In this document: piece after piece, positions 25,944-35,050 of the stretch
Layout of the letters: each line of letters opens with the position of its first letter
Numbering within the stretch: the stretch's first letter is position 1
Assembly: GCF_025152525.1 (NCBI RefSeq)
Contig: NZ_JALXXL010000008.1
Location: 1-64,000 of the forward strand
DNA length: 64,000 bases
From: Corynebacterium sp. p3-SID1056
Lineage (GTDB): Bacteria > Actinomycetota > Actinomycetes > Mycobacteriales > Mycobacteriaceae
Direction of reading: 5' to 3'
Translations under genes and position numbers: made by a program
Notes under the pieces: generated by a model
The model's input: only the letters and a program-made list of their open reading frames with translations
Databases searched by the model: none
What the model was told of the DNA's origin: nothing

Positions 25944-26763
25944 GTCGCGTACCTCCGCTTCCTCCTCCAGCTCAGCCCTGCCCACCCCGCAGCGGCGGCG
26001 TCGGCCGGGTACCCACCCGGCGGCGAAGGGGAGGGAAACGCCCCTGGGTCGCACGCGCCGAGCGCGTCGGATCAACCGGACCCTTGCGCTGGTGTTCCCC
26101 GACGCCCGCGCGGAACTGGACTTTTCCAACCCGCTGGAGCTGCTCGTGGCCACCGTGCTCTCCGCGCAGACGACGGACGTGCGCGTCAACCAGGTCACTC
26201 CGGCGCTGTTCGCGGCCTACCCCACAGCTACGGACTACGCCACTGCCAACGTGGCGGAGGTTGAGGAGTTGATCCGCCCGACCGGGTTTTACCGCGCCAA
26301 AGCAGCGAACTTGGTCAACCTGGGCCAAAAGCTGGTGACCGACTTTGGGGGCGAGGTGCCAGAGGCGCTCGAAGACCTCGTCAGCTTGCCAGGGGTGGGG
26401 CGAAAAACGGCGCACGTGGTGCGGGGCAACGCCTTTGGCAAACCGGGCCTGACCGTTGATACCCACTTCCAGCGGCTGGTGGGGCGACTGGCGCTGAGTG
26501 CGCAGAAAGACCCGGTGAAGATCGAGCGGGACATTGCGCAGCTTATCCCGGAGAAAGAGTGGACGATGTTTTCACACCGGCTCATCTTCCACGGCCGACG
26601 AATCTGTCACGCGCGCACGCCCGCGTGCGGGGCATGCCCCCTCGCTTTCGATTGCCCCTCCTTTGGTGCGGGCCCGACCGACCCGGAGGAGGCCGAGGCA
26701 CGGGTGACCGGGCCGGAGCGCGAGCACATCCTTGCACTCATCCACGAGGGAGGAGACGAGTGA
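25933..26763 (+). CDS. nth: Endonuclease III (DNA glycosylase/AP lyase)
   Basis: 276 residues from ATG 25933 (25942 is equally possible; neither has a ribosome binding site, and a TATGGT -10 at 25913-25918 suggests a very short leader). The helix-hairpin-helix has catalytic K158 ([13 protein letters not shown]) and D176 ([11 protein letters not shown]). The [4Fe-4S] ligands C225, C232, C235 and C241 fit C-X6-C-X2-C-X5-C. It removes oxidised pyrimidines from DNA and cleaves at the abasic site. The first 45 residues are basic and low in complexity. It overlaps the next gene in GTGA. Confidence 0.94.
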   Translation: MACMSRTSASSSSSALPTPQRRRRPGTHPAAKGRETPLGRTRRARRINRTLALVFPDARAELDFSNPLELLVATVLSAQTTDVRVNQVTPALFAAYPTATDYATANVAEVEELIRPTGFYRAKAANLVNLGQKLVTDFGGEVPEALEDLVSLPGVGRKTAHVVRGNAFGKPGLTVDTHFQRLVGRLALSAQKDPVKIERDIAQLIPEKEWTMFSHRLIFHGRRICHARTPACGACPLAFDCPSFGAGPTDPEEAEARVTGPEREHILALIHEGGDE

Positions 26764-27329
26764 AGAAGACGGTGTGGGCCAGCGTGATCGGCGCGGTCGT
26801 GGTGGCGTGTGCGCTTATCGCTGGTGCACTGTTCCTGCTGCGGCCGGCGGAGTCAGGTGGGGAGAACGTGGCGTCGACAAGCGAAGAGGCTCCCGTGGCC
26901 GAACGACCCGACTGCGTGGCGGGCGGCGTAGGCGGCGTGGAACTGCCCTGCCTGGGTGGGCGAGACGTGCCCGGCGAGCGCAAGCGCGTGACGGTGGTAA
27001 ACGTCTGGGCCTGGTGGTGCGAGCCGTGCCGGGCGGAACTGCCCGTGCTCGAGCGCTACGCCGCACATCACCCTGACTACGAGGTGGTGGGCGTTCACGC
27101 GGATGCGAACGCGGCCAACGGCGCGGCCTTCCTCAACGACGTGGGCGTCTCACTGCCGAGCTACCAGGACGACGACAACGCCTTTGCCGGGGCCCTTGGG
27201 CTGCCCGGGGTCGTGCCAGTTACGGTCGTGTTCCGTGACGGGCAGCAGGTCGGTACGCTCGCGCAAGCCTTCGAATCGGAGGAGGCGCTGGCGCTCGCGG
27301 TCGAGGAGGTGCTGGCAGGTGACGCGTGA
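26760..27329 (+). CDS. Membrane-anchored TlpA/ResA-like thioredoxin
   Basis: 189 residues from GTG 26760, with GGAGGAG upstream; the start overlaps the nth stop. A signal-anchor helix covers residues 5-27 and is followed by a spacer. The thioredoxin fold has the redox motif W-C87-E-P-C90 and a cis-proline region (GVVPVTVVF). It probably reduces disulfides or assists cytochrome c or secreted-protein maturation outside the membrane. Confidence 0.9.
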   Translation: MKKTVWASVIGAVVVACALIAGALFLLRPAESGGENVASTSEEAPVAERPDCVAGGVGGVELPCLGGRDVPGERKRVTVVNVWAWWCEPCRAELPVLERYAAHHPDYEVVGVHADANAANGAAFLNDVGVSLPSYQDDDNAFAGALGLPGVVPVTVVFRDGQQVGTLAQAFESEEALALAVEEVLAGDA

Positions 27330-28047
27330 CGACGTCGCGCTCCAGCCGGAGCGGGCGCCACGCTGGCTCAAACCGTTAGTGGAGAAGCTCCAGCGTGAAG
27401 AGCACCGCTCATGCGCGCGCCGCCTGCTTGGCCAACGCGTGCCGCAGGGGAGCCCGGATGCGCCCGATGAGGCTGCTGTGCTCATCCTTTTCACCGGCGA
27501 CGCGCACGCGGCCGCGGTGCCTGATGACGCGCACGTGCTGATTACGCACCGCACGCCCCGGATGCGCAGCCACTCCGGCCAGATGGCGTTTCCTGGCGGG
27601 CACATTGACGCGGGCGATCGTGGGCCGATCGACGCCGCGCTGCGCGAGGCTTGGGAGGAGACGGGGCTGGATCGCAGTCGCGTGGTGCCGCTCGCCACGC
27701 TGTCTACCGTGACCACCGGCGGCAGCGGGCGGCGCGTGCGCCCGGTGCTGGCGTATGCGGCGCGGCCCGGTGAGACCTATGTGGCCAGCCCCTTCGAAAC
27801 CGATGACGTGTTTTTCATGGCGGTGCGCGACCTCGTCGACCCGGCGAACCGCCTGCAGGTGGGGCGCGGGCGCTATGCCGGGCCCGCGTTCCGCGCCGGC
27901 TGCTACGTGGTGTGGGGCTTTACCGCCGCGCTGCTCGCCGTCCTCTTGGAGCAAGCGGGCTGGGCGCGCGCGTGGGATCGCACGCTCCACGATTTGGACG
28001 CAGTCCTGGCGCGTTCCTGTAACGGGGAGCAGCATACGGCGCGCTAG
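27319..28047 (+). CDS. NUDIX hydrolase, CoA pyrophosphatase type
   Basis: 242 residues from GTG 27319, with GGAGG upstream and an 11-nt overlap with the thioredoxin gene. The NUDIX box GGHIDAGDRGPIDAALREAW continues EETGL; the leading SHSGQMAFPGG is the signature of the CoA-diphosphatase group (UPF0035). It probably cleaves CoA or its thioesters with Mg2+ or Mn2+. Confidence 0.88.
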   Translation: MTRDDVALQPERAPRWLKPLVEKLQREEHRSCARRLLGQRVPQGSPDAPDEAAVLILFTGDAHAAAVPDDAHVLITHRTPRMRSHSGQMAFPGGHIDAGDRGPIDAALREAWEETGLDRSRVVPLATLSTVTTGGSGRRVRPVLAYAARPGETYVASPFETDDVFFMAVRDLVDPANRLQVGRGRYAGPAFRAGCYVVWGFTAALLAVLLEQAGWARAWDRTLHDLDAVLARSCNGEQHTAR

Positions 28048-28109
28048 ACTGCAACGAGCGACGCGGCCCTGCGGGGCGCATTTGGGATGGACGAAGGAGT
28101 ACGCAGCAG

Positions 28110-29312
28110 GTGACAGGGCACGTGATCGTTGACGTGGTGGCTGCGGTGCTCATTCTTGCCGCAGTGGTCAACGGCTGGCGGCAGGGGCTGATTGCGGCGG
28201 TCTTTACCGCGCTCGGCAGTGTCGCCGGACTCGTCGCCGGGTACTTCGCCGCGCTCTTTGCGGTGAACTACGTCGATGGCCAGGGCATGCGCACCATCGT
28301 CTTCTTGTCGGTGGTCGTGGTGTTCGTGGGCCTGGGCAACCTCGCCGGCTCCTACGCCGGCGACACGCTGCGCCCCTCCGCTCGGTGGGCACCCGCCAGG
28401 GCGGTGGATGCTGTCGCCGGGGCGGCGCTGCAGGCGCTCGCGGCCTCGCTGGCGTTGTGGATCATCTCCGTCCCGCTGATCAGTGGCCTGCCCGAGCAGC
28501 CGAGTGAGGCGCTGCGTCAATCGCGCGTGCTTTCGCTTATCGACGCCCGCGTGCCCGAATCCTTCGTCCAACTCCCCGCGAAGATGGCCTCCCTACTGCA
28601 CGAGACAGGGATGCCGCCGCTGGTCTCGCCGTTTCGGACGGACGCGGCGAACGAGGTCGACGCCCCGGACCCGGAGGTCGTGACCGAGCACCTCGTTACG
28701 GCGACCCGCCCGAGCGTGGTGCACGTGGTGGGTGATTCGCAAACCTGCCACCACCGGCTCATGGGCAGCGGTTTCGTCATCGCTGAAGACTATGTGCTGA
28801 CCAACGCGCACGTAGTGGCGGGCACGCAGTCAGTGTCACTGGACACCGTGGTGGGGGTCAAGCCTGCCGATGTGGTCTTCTACGACCCGGAGGTCGACAT
28901 TGCGCTCCTGCACGCCACGGAGCTGGGCCTGCCGGAGCTTGACTGGGCCGAGCGCGAGCTGCGCCACGGCAGCGACGCGGTGGTAATGGGCTTCCCGGAC
29001 TCCGGGCCCTTCGCGGCCACGGCGGCGCGAGTGCGCAGTAAGCTCGAGCTCAGCGGGCCGGATATCTACACCACCGGCAGGATTGAGCGCGGGGCCTACA
29101 CCATCCGCGGCGACGTGCGTCAAGGCAACTCCGGGGGCCCGCTGCTGGACGCGGACGGCCAGGTTGCGGGCATGATTTTCGGCACGGCGACCGACGTGGA
29201 GGAAACAGGCTACGCGCTCACCGCCGAGCAGATCCGCGAACGGGTGGGCGAGGTTGGTCAGCTGAGCGCACTGACCGAGCCGGTGGATACGCGCTCGTGC
29301 GTGGTGGGCTAG
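28110..29312 (+). CDS. Acid-resistance membrane serine protease MarP-like
   Basis: 400 residues from GTG 28110 (AAGGAG 10 nt upstream). Four membrane helices in a CvpA-like N-terminal domain (1-130) are followed by a trypsin-like protease with H234 (TNAHVVAG), D263 (EVDIALL) and S341 (GNSGGPL). C213 and C397 match the disulfide described in mycobacterial MarP, where it stabilises the active protease. MarP maintains cytoplasmic pH and processes cell-wall hydrolases in M. tuberculosis. Confidence 0.93.
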   Translation: MTGHVIVDVVAAVLILAAVVNGWRQGLIAAVFTALGSVAGLVAGYFAALFAVNYVDGQGMRTIVFLSVVVVFVGLGNLAGSYAGDTLRPSARWAPARAVDAVAGAALQALAASLALWIISVPLISGLPEQPSEALRQSRVLSLIDARVPESFVQLPAKMASLLHETGMPPLVSPFRTDAANEVDAPDPEVVTEHLVTATRPSVVHVVGDSQTCHHRLMGSGFVIAEDYVLTNAHVVAGTQSVSLDTVVGVKPADVVFYDPEVDIALLHATELGLPELDWAERELRHGSDAVVMGFPDSGPFAATAARVRSKLELSGPDIYTTGRIERGAYTIRGDVRQGNSGGPLLDADGQVAGMIFGTATDVEETGYALTAEQIRERVGEVGQLSALTEPVDTRSCVVG

Positions 29313-29321
29313 CGAGTACAG

Positions 29322-30083
29322 CTAGTACACGGAATTGAGGCGGCGGTGGGCAGCAGCCACGAACGCCTCTGGGGTCGCCACGTGTGCCAGCGCGCCGAGG
29401 CCGAGCGCCTCGCCACCAAGCACCTGGCGTCCGCGCAGGCGGTGTGTGGCCATGATGTGCGGCAGCGCGTTGTCGATACGGCGGGCGGAAAGCCGCAGCG
29501 CGAGTGCCTCTTCTGCGTCGACGGTGCTGGGGCCCGTGAAGGCAAGCGCCCGTGCAAAGCCGCTGCGCCACGCGCGATCGAGCCGGCTGTGGCTGCGCGG
29601 GAGCCGTCGTATGAGGCCTGCGGGAAGGCGGCGGAGAGGAAGCGGTAGTGGGGGCTCGGCGGGAAGCGTGAGTGTGGCTCGGACAAGGTGCGGGGCAGCC
29701 TGCGCGAGTCCGTCAGCGAGCACCGCGCCGGTGTCAGCGGCGATGAGCGTGGCCTCGGCGTGCCCAAGCGTGGCGATGGCGCCCTTGATATCGCCGCGCA
29801 GGAGGTGGAGCGGGTCGCTACCGCGCGGGGCGGGTTTATCGGACAGGCCAAAGCCCCGCTGGTCCAGCGCAGCAACGTGGAAGCCCAAGCGGGCCAGCGG
29901 GGCGATTGTGTAGCGGAAGTCGAACCAGCCGCCGTACGCGCCATGCAGGAGCACGATGAGCGGATCTGTGGGCGCGCCTGCGACCGCGGCGTGCAGGCGC
30001 ACGCCGCGGGTGTGCAGCATCCGGTGCCGAAAATCCCCCGGAAGGTCGACGACAGACGGTGGCGTGGGGCGGGGACGCTGCAT
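29322..30083 (-). CDS. Alpha/beta hydrolase, epoxide-hydrolase-like
   Basis: 253 residues. The oxyanion motif LLHGAYGGWFDFRY and VAALDQRGFGLSDKP are typical of the epoxide hydrolase/haloalkane dehalogenase group. The nucleophile elbow reads ADTGAV, with Asp instead of Ser, which fits that group. The cap is short and a catalytic His is not obvious near the C-terminus, so activity is unsure. It follows the holin-like gene by 30 nt and ends 9 nt from the convergent MarP stop. Confidence 0.75.
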   Translation of the reverse strand: MQRPRPTPPSVVDLPGDFRHRMLHTRGVRLHAAVAGAPTDPLIVLLHGAYGGWFDFRYTIAPLARLGFHVAALDQRGFGLSDKPAPRGSDPLHLLRGDIKGAIATLGHAEATLIAADTGAVLADGLAQAAPHLVRATLTLPAEPPLPLPLRRLPAGLIRRLPRSHSRLDRAWRSGFARALAFTGPSTVDAEEALALRLSARRIDNALPHIMATHRLRGRQVLGGEALGLGALAHVATPEAFVAAAHRRLNSVY

Positions 30084-30113
30084 GCCTCGTCCTGGTTCGT
30101 GCCTTGTGGAAGG

Positions 30114-30629
30114 CTACTTCTCTACGGAGGTGTACAGGCCGGCGGAGTCCTTGGACAGGTTCTTCTGTGCCTGGCCAGGGCGAAGGTTCTTCAGCTCGCC
30201 GACGGACTCAATGGTCTTCTCCGGCGCCTTGATCTTCTTCACCTTCTTGAACCCGATGAGCGCCAAAAGGCCCGCCAGGGCGATCATGATGAGGAAGACG
30301 ATGAGGAAGGCCCAGCCGCGGTGCATCCAGGAAGCCAGCATCTCCGCCAGCGCGAAGAAGGCGAAGAAGGAGGAGTACAGGGCGATCACGCCAGCCACGG
30401 CAAACAGCCCACCGCCGACAGCACCCTTCTTGACCTCGCCGACAACCTCGGTCTTGGCCAGCTCGATCTCGCCGCGCACGAGCGTAGAAATCTGCTCTGT
30501 GGCGTTAGAAACCAGGGTGCCAATGGAATCGTGGCCCGGCTGGGTCGTATCGGTATCGCGCAGCGGAATCGAGTTCACCTTGGCGGAAACTGCCGTGGAA
30601 CCGCTGGTGTACAGACCGTCGTTGCTCAC
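30114..30629 (-). CDS. Holin-superfamily membrane protein (DUF1469-like)
   Basis: 171 residues from GTG 30629, with GAAGGTGA upstream. An upstream in-frame ATG at 30650 has no ribosome binding site. The middle (ATEQISTLVRGEIELAKTEV) and two adjacent helices (80-104 and 112-135) match the actinobacterial phage-holin-like family, which in these hosts is a chromosomal membrane protein and not a phage gene. A Lys-rich C-terminal tail follows. The role is unknown. Confidence 0.82.
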   Translation of the reverse strand: MSNDGLYTSGSTAVSAKVNSIPLRDTDTTQPGHDSIGTLVSNATEQISTLVRGEIELAKTEVVGEVKKGAVGGGLFAVAGVIALYSSFFAFFALAEMLASWMHRGWAFLIVFLIMIALAGLLALIGFKKVKKIKAPEKTIESVGELKNLRPGQAQKNLSKDSAGLYTSVEK

Positions 30630-30820
30630 TGTTGTGTCACCTTCCTGCATGTCGCGCCGGGCGGGGCGGTAATCGGGCCCGCGCTCGGCGCGCGTGAAGC
30701 GTATCTGTGTAAGTATTGTCTCCAACGACTTTAGCTATAGTCACTCGTTCGTGCCTGTATTGGGGCCGAACGCGCGCGTGTGGAGTTGTGTGAGCCCGGG
30801 GGCTGGAACACGAGTTTTGG

Positions 30821-30826
30821 TAGGGT
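30821..30826 (+). promoter_or_regulatory. Probable leaderless -10 (TAGGGT)
   Basis: TAGGGT ends 8 nt before ATG 30835, and no ribosome binding site precedes the ATG. Same arrangement as at 23397 and 24047. Confidence 0.5.
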
Positions 30827-30834
30827 GGCGCGCA

Positions 30835-31851
30835 ATGAGAGCGCTGAAAGTAATTGGCAAAATCCTCCTCGCCCTGGTGGCGGCGCTGGTTGTGCTCGCG
30901 CTCGTGGTGATGGGGCTGCGCGCCTATAACCACCACACCTACCCGGTGCTGTCGGAGGGGACCGGTGGAGGATCGGGGGCGGACGAGTCGGCGTCGATAA
31001 GCACTGCCCCCATCACAGGCGAGGGCATGAACGGCATGCACCTGACGCCGGAGGAAAAGACGCACCCCGGCGTGGTGGTGCTCTACGGCGGCTCCGAGGG
31101 CGGGCGCGATACAACGCGCGCAGCGTGGCTGGCCGACGAGGGCTTCGAGGTGCTGAGCATGCACTTCTTTGGCCAAGACAATCAGGAGCCGCTGCTGGCG
31201 AACGTGCCGCTCGAGCAGTTCGACGAGGTGAGTGACTACATTGCGCAGCACGCGGATGGCGGGCCGGTGACTGTCATTGGCACGTCGAAGGGCGCGGAAT
31301 TCGTGGAGCTTTTGGCCGAGCGGGACTTCGCGGCGGATAACGTGGTGGCGTTCGTGCCCGCGCACTACAGCTATTCCGGGCTGGGCAAACAGGGCCGCTA
31401 CGAAGCACCCAGCTTTACCTACCAGGGTGAGGCGGTGCCCTTTGCGTCCTTCCGTACCGGGTCGGTGGCGGTCGGCCTGAAACTGGCGTGGGACATGGCC
31501 ACCGGCTACCCGCCGTCGTACCGGGCGACCTACGAAAACGCTGCCGAGCATGCCGCAGAGGCGGCGAAGATCGACCTATCTGGGTTTGCCGGCAATGTTC
31601 TGCTCTTCGCCGGTGGCGACGACCAGATGTGGCAATCCGACGTGGCCGCCCGCGAGCTCGAGCAACAGGGCGAGCACATTGAGGCGCACGTCTACCCGGA
31701 CGCGGGGCATATCTTCTTCGAAGACTCGGAACGGGTGCCGCACGGCTGGCAGATCATGTTCGGCGGCACCCCGGAGGGCAATCGGGTGGCGTACCACGAA
31801 TCGCGTGCGGTGCTGCTCGACCGCCTCGCGCAGTGGCACGGCACCCAGTAG
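30835..31851 (+). CDS. BAAT-type acyl hydrolase, membrane-anchored
   Basis: 338 residues from ATG 30835. Residues 8-28 form a membrane anchor. The rest is an alpha/beta hydrolase of the bile acid-CoA:amino acid N-acyltransferase C-terminal type: nucleophile S151 in GTSKGAE, an acid in GGDDQMW and a histidine in PDAGHIF. It probably cleaves an acyl thioester or ester at the outer membrane face. It is convergent with the HAD gene (6-nt gap) and divergent from the holin-like gene. Confidence 0.82.
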   Translation: MRALKVIGKILLALVAALVVLALVVMGLRAYNHHTYPVLSEGTGGGSGADESASISTAPITGEGMNGMHLTPEEKTHPGVVVLYGGSEGGRDTTRAAWLADEGFEVLSMHFFGQDNQEPLLANVPLEQFDEVSDYIAQHADGGPVTVIGTSKGAEFVELLAERDFAADNVVAFVPAHYSYSGLGKQGRYEAPSFTYQGEAVPFASFRTGSVAVGLKLAWDMATGYPPSYRATYENAAEHAAEAAKIDLSGFAGNVLLFAGGDDQMWQSDVAARELEQQGEHIEAHVYPDAGHIFFEDSERVPHGWQIMFGGTPEGNRVAYHESRAVLLDRLAQWHGTQ

Positions 31852-31857
31852 GGCGTC

Positions 31858-32664
31858 TTACGCGGAGCGGTTCTCGCGGATGACGGCGCGGGTGACCAGC
31901 GTACCGACGACGGCGAGGGCGGTCAGGCCCGCGATCACGCCTGCGCCGATGCCAACCTCGCGCGCGTTTGGCATCTGGATGAGCGGCTCCGGGTTCTTAA
32001 AGGTGCGCAGCTGCCAGCCCTGGGACATCGCGTGCTTGCGCAGCGCGCGGTCGGGGTTGACGGCGACCGGATTGCCCACCGCGGCGAGCATCGGGATATC
32101 GGTGGCGGAGTCGGAGTAGGCGTAGCTGCGCGCGAGGTCGTAGCCGTGCTCGCGGGCGAACTGCTGCACCGCCTCGGCCTTCGCGTCGCCTTTGAGGTAG
32201 CGCAGAATCTTGCCGGTGAGCTTGCCGTCGACAGCCTCGAGGGCGGTGGCGACGACGGTGTCCACGCCCAGCTCGGCGGCAATCGGCTCGACCAGGATGT
32301 CGGCGGAGGCGGAGATGATGATCACCTCGTGGCCTGCTGCGCGGTGCTCCTCGATGAGCTGGCGGGCCTCGCTGTAGATTGCGGGGGCCACGACGTGGTG
32401 CATCGTGTTGGTGGTGATGCGGGTGACCTCGTCGACGTCCCAGCCCTTGATGAGCTGGGTGAGGTGGTCGCGGGAGGCGTCCATTTGGTTGCTGGAGTGT
32501 CCGACCAGCATGTAGCTCGCTTTGGAGAGGTAGAGGTCGAGCGCGTCTTGGCGGGTGATCAGCCCGTTGTTGAAAAACTCTTTGCCGAAGGCATAGGCAG
32601 ACGAGGTTGCGATGATCGTCTTGTCCAAGTCGAAGAATGCCGCCACCGGTTTGCGAGTTGCCAT
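31858..32664 (-). CDS. HAD-family hydrolase (SerB-like, subfamily IB)
   Basis: 268 residues. HAD motif I is D12-L-D14-K-T, motif II is IIISAS, and motif III/IV is YSDSATDIPML. This matches the HAD-IB group (PSPase-like), with a membrane helix at the C-terminus (GIGAGVIAGLTALAVVGTL). In this gene neighbourhood of Corynebacterium it is annotated as a SerB-like phosphatase; the substrate may be phosphoserine or a lipid phosphate and is not settled. Confidence 0.87.
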   Translation of the reverse strand: MATRKPVAAFFDLDKTIIATSSAYAFGKEFFNNGLITRQDALDLYLSKASYMLVGHSSNQMDASRDHLTQLIKGWDVDEVTRITTNTMHHVVAPAIYSEARQLIEEHRAAGHEVIIISASADILVEPIAAELGVDTVVATALEAVDGKLTGKILRYLKGDAKAEAVQQFAREHGYDLARSYAYSDSATDIPMLAAVGNPVAVNPDRALRKHAMSQGWQLRTFKNPEPLIQMPNAREVGIGAGVIAGLTALAVVGTLVTRAVIRENRSA

Positions 32665-32757
32665 AGGGGCAAGTCTAGCCCTGAAACCTCCCTAGGGCCT
32701 CCCCGCAGCCGCAACGGCATCTGCACGCTGCATGTAAAAGCTGGGACGTATGCGCCC

Positions 32758-32829
32758 TGTGCGCACAATGGGTCGAAGTTATCCACAATGAGCGAATTTC
32801 GGATGCGCGAAATGCCCGAGTTATACACA
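32758..32829 (+). promoter_or_regulatory. Operator-rich region before the pilus operon: palindrome and DnaA-box-like sites
   Basis: The 215-bp gap before the pilus operon contains a perfect palindrome TGTGCGCACA (32758-32767), a match to the DnaA box TTATCCACA (32779-32787) and a second near match TTATACACA (32821-32829). They lie 50-120 bp before the first gene, where a regulator would act. Confidence 0.45.
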
Positions 32830-32879
32830 GATTTGTCCAGGGCCTTGCGATCGCGGGTTTCGCATGAAATTCTTGTGTT

Positions 32880-33923
32880 ATGACTCAAGTAAAAGAAACG
32901 AATCGCAATTGGGGGCGCACCATCATCGTCGCGGTCGATGACCCCCTCCTCCACCCTGAAGCCACCCACCTCGCCGCCGCTGCTGGCTACGCCGTCCTGG
33001 ACATCACCGATCCCGCCACGATCGCCCCCTACGCGGAGAAAGCCTTTGCCGTGCTTATCGACGCCGCGTGGGCACCCCGGCTCGCACAGCACGCGCGCCA
33101 GCGCAATGTGTTTGTGCTCGCCGGAAGCCTCGCCGCTACCGAGGCCTACCCAGCCGCGTTCGTCTTGCCCGCGCAGGCCGGCGAGCTGCTCATCGCCTTA
33201 GGTGAGCTCCACCGCAGCCCGGAACGCGCAGCCGAATCCGGGGAAACCATCGCCGTGCTCGGCGCTGGCGGCGGGGTAGGGGCCTCCGTGCTCGCCTGCG
33301 CGCTGGCCCGCAGTCGCGCCGAGAGCGCCACGCTTATCGACGGGCACCGCCTCTCCGGGGGACTCGACCTCCTCTTGGGCATCGAGGAGCACCCGGGCGC
33401 GCGCTGGGGTGAAATCGCGCTCGGCGAAGGCGCGGTGGAACGCACCGATGTGCGCCGCGCCCTGCCTGCCACCCGGGATGGGTGCGCGGTGCTGACGTTT
33501 GCCCGCAGCACCGTTGCCGACCCGTTCCGGCTCACGCCCGGCGAGCTCGACCGGGTCTGCGCCGCCGTGGGCACGGCGGGGCTGACCGTCCTCGACGTCC
33601 CGGTCGACCTGCTGCCTGCACGGTGCGACCTCGCCGTCATCGTGGTCACCCCGACGGTGCGCTCCGTCTGCGCCGCCTCGCAGCTCGCGCTGGAGTGCAA
33701 CGCGGCCGGCGTGCCCCACACGCTGGTGCTGCGTGAAGGGCCTTGGCAGGGCGTGGATGCCGCCGGCATTGCTCGCGCGACTGGCTCGCGCATCTGCCAG
33801 CGCGTGCCCACGTTGCGCCGCCTGCCGCGCGCGGTGGACACCGCCGGCCTGCCCGCGCGTTTGCCGGCGTCGCTGCGCCGCGCCGCCGATGCAGTACTTG
33901 CCGAACTAGCAGGGGCGGCCTGA
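32880..33923 (+). CDS. ssd: Septum-site/CpaE-like protein of the Tad locus
   Basis: 347 residues. The N-terminal third resembles a receiver-like domain; the second part is a MinD/ParA-type domain with a degenerate P-loop (GAGGGVGASVL, lacking the Walker lysine). Actinobacterial relatives (Rv3660c, Ssd) affect septum placement and always precede tadA. It overlaps tadA by 3 bases and probably localises the pilus machine. Confidence 0.88.
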   Translation: MTQVKETNRNWGRTIIVAVDDPLLHPEATHLAAAAGYAVLDITDPATIAPYAEKAFAVLIDAAWAPRLAQHARQRNVFVLAGSLAATEAYPAAFVLPAQAGELLIALGELHRSPERAAESGETIAVLGAGGGVGASVLACALARSRAESATLIDGHRLSGGLDLLLGIEEHPGARWGEIALGEGAVERTDVRRALPATRDGCAVLTFARSTVADPFRLTPGELDRVCAAVGTAGLTVLDVPVDLLPARCDLAVIVVTPTVRSVCAASQLALECNAAGVPHTLVLREGPWQGVDAAGIARATGSRICQRVPTLRRLPRAVDTAGLPARLPASLRRAADAVLAELAGAA

Positions 33924-35050
33924 TGGAAACGGCAGAGATCCTTGCGCGCGTCCAGCGCCGGCTTGCCGACGAGCAGACGCACCCGAGCCCCGACCGCCTC
34001 GCCGCACTGATCCGCGAAGAAGCGGTGGTGATCAGCGACCTCGACGTCCTTGGCCTTATGCGCAAACTGCGCGACGACACCACCGGCGCCGGGCCGCTCG
34101 AACCGTTGCTCGCAGCGGGAGACGTCACCGACATCTGCGTCAACGGCCCCGACCAGGTTTTCGCCGACCGCGGCAGTGGCCTTGAGCGCTGCGAGATCAC
34201 CTTCGATTCGGAGGAAGCCGTGCGCGCGCTGGCCACCCGTCTTGCGCTCAGCTGTGGGCGCCGGCTTGACGACGCCCAGCCGTACTGCGACGGCCACCTC
34301 ACCCGCGACGACGGCACCTTGCTGCGCTTCCACGCGATTTTGAGCCCGACCGCGAAGGTGGGCACCTGCCTGTCGCTGCGCGTGCTGCGCACCGCCACCG
34401 CATCCCTCGACGAGTTGGTAGCGCGCGGCTCTATCGCGGAGGAGGTAGCGGAGGTGCTGCGCGCGATGGTGGCACGCCGCAGTGCTTTCCTCGTTGTCGG
34501 CGGCACCGGCTCCGGCAAAACCACGCTGCTTTCCGCCCTGCTCGCCGAGGCCGGTCAGGAAGAGCGGATCATCGCCATCGAAGACACGCTTGAACTCACC
34601 CCGCACCACCCGCACGTGCTCAACCTCACCACGCGCGCGCCAAACGCGGAAGGCGCGGGTGCCATCTCGATCGCCGACCTGGTGCGCCAGGCGCTGCGCA
34701 TGCGGCCGGATCGCATCGTCGTCGGCGAGATTCGTGGCGCTGAGGTGGTTGACCTGCTCGCCGCGCTCAACACCGGCCACGACGGGGGCGCGGGTACCCT
34801 GCACGCCAACTCCATTCACGAGGTGCCCGCCAGGCTGGAAGCGCTCGCCGCCCTGGGCGGGCTCGATCGCGCCGGGCTGCACTCGCAGCTCGCCGCCGCA
34901 GTCGATGCAGTCGTAGTGGTCAAACGCAGCCCCGACGGCAAGCGCTTCGTGCACCAGCTCGGTGTGCTGGAGGGCCAGCCCGTCACCACGCGCGTGGTGT
35001 GGGATAGCCAGACCGGCCGCGCCGCAGGATTCGAGGAGTTGTGTCAATGA
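33923..35050 (+). CDS. tadA: Tad pilus assembly ATPase TadA
   Basis: 375 residues from ATG 33923 (its A is the last base of the ssd stop). A type II/IV secretion ATPase: Walker A GGTGSGKTT (193-201), then IIAIEDTLEL, the ASP/His-box region GTLHANS, and Walker B-like RIVVGEIRG. It powers assembly of the Flp pilus on the inner face of the membrane. It overlaps tadB in ATGA. Confidence 0.95.
   Translation: METAEILARVQRRLADEQTHPSPDRLAALIREEAVVISDLDVLGLMRKLRDDTTGAGPLEPLLAAGDVTDICVNGPDQVFADRGSGLERCEITFDSEEAVRALATRLALSCGRRLDDAQPYCDGHLTRDDGTLLRFHAILSPTAKVGTCLSLRVLRTATASLDELVARGSIAEEVAEVLRAMVARRSAFLVVGGTGSGKTTLLSALLAEAGQEERIIAIEDTLELTPHHPHVLNLTTRAPNAEGAGAISIADLVRQALRMRPDRIVVGEIRGAEVVDLLAALNTGHDGGAGTLHANSIHEVPARLEALAALGGLDRAGLHSQLAAAVDAVVVVKRSPDGKRFVHQLGVLEGQPVTTRVVWDSQTGRAAGFEELCQ

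Noticed and set aside
30114..30629. Phage holin as sign of a prophage
   Set aside because: The actinobacterial DUF1469-like family is a normal chromosomal membrane protein and no phage genes surround it.
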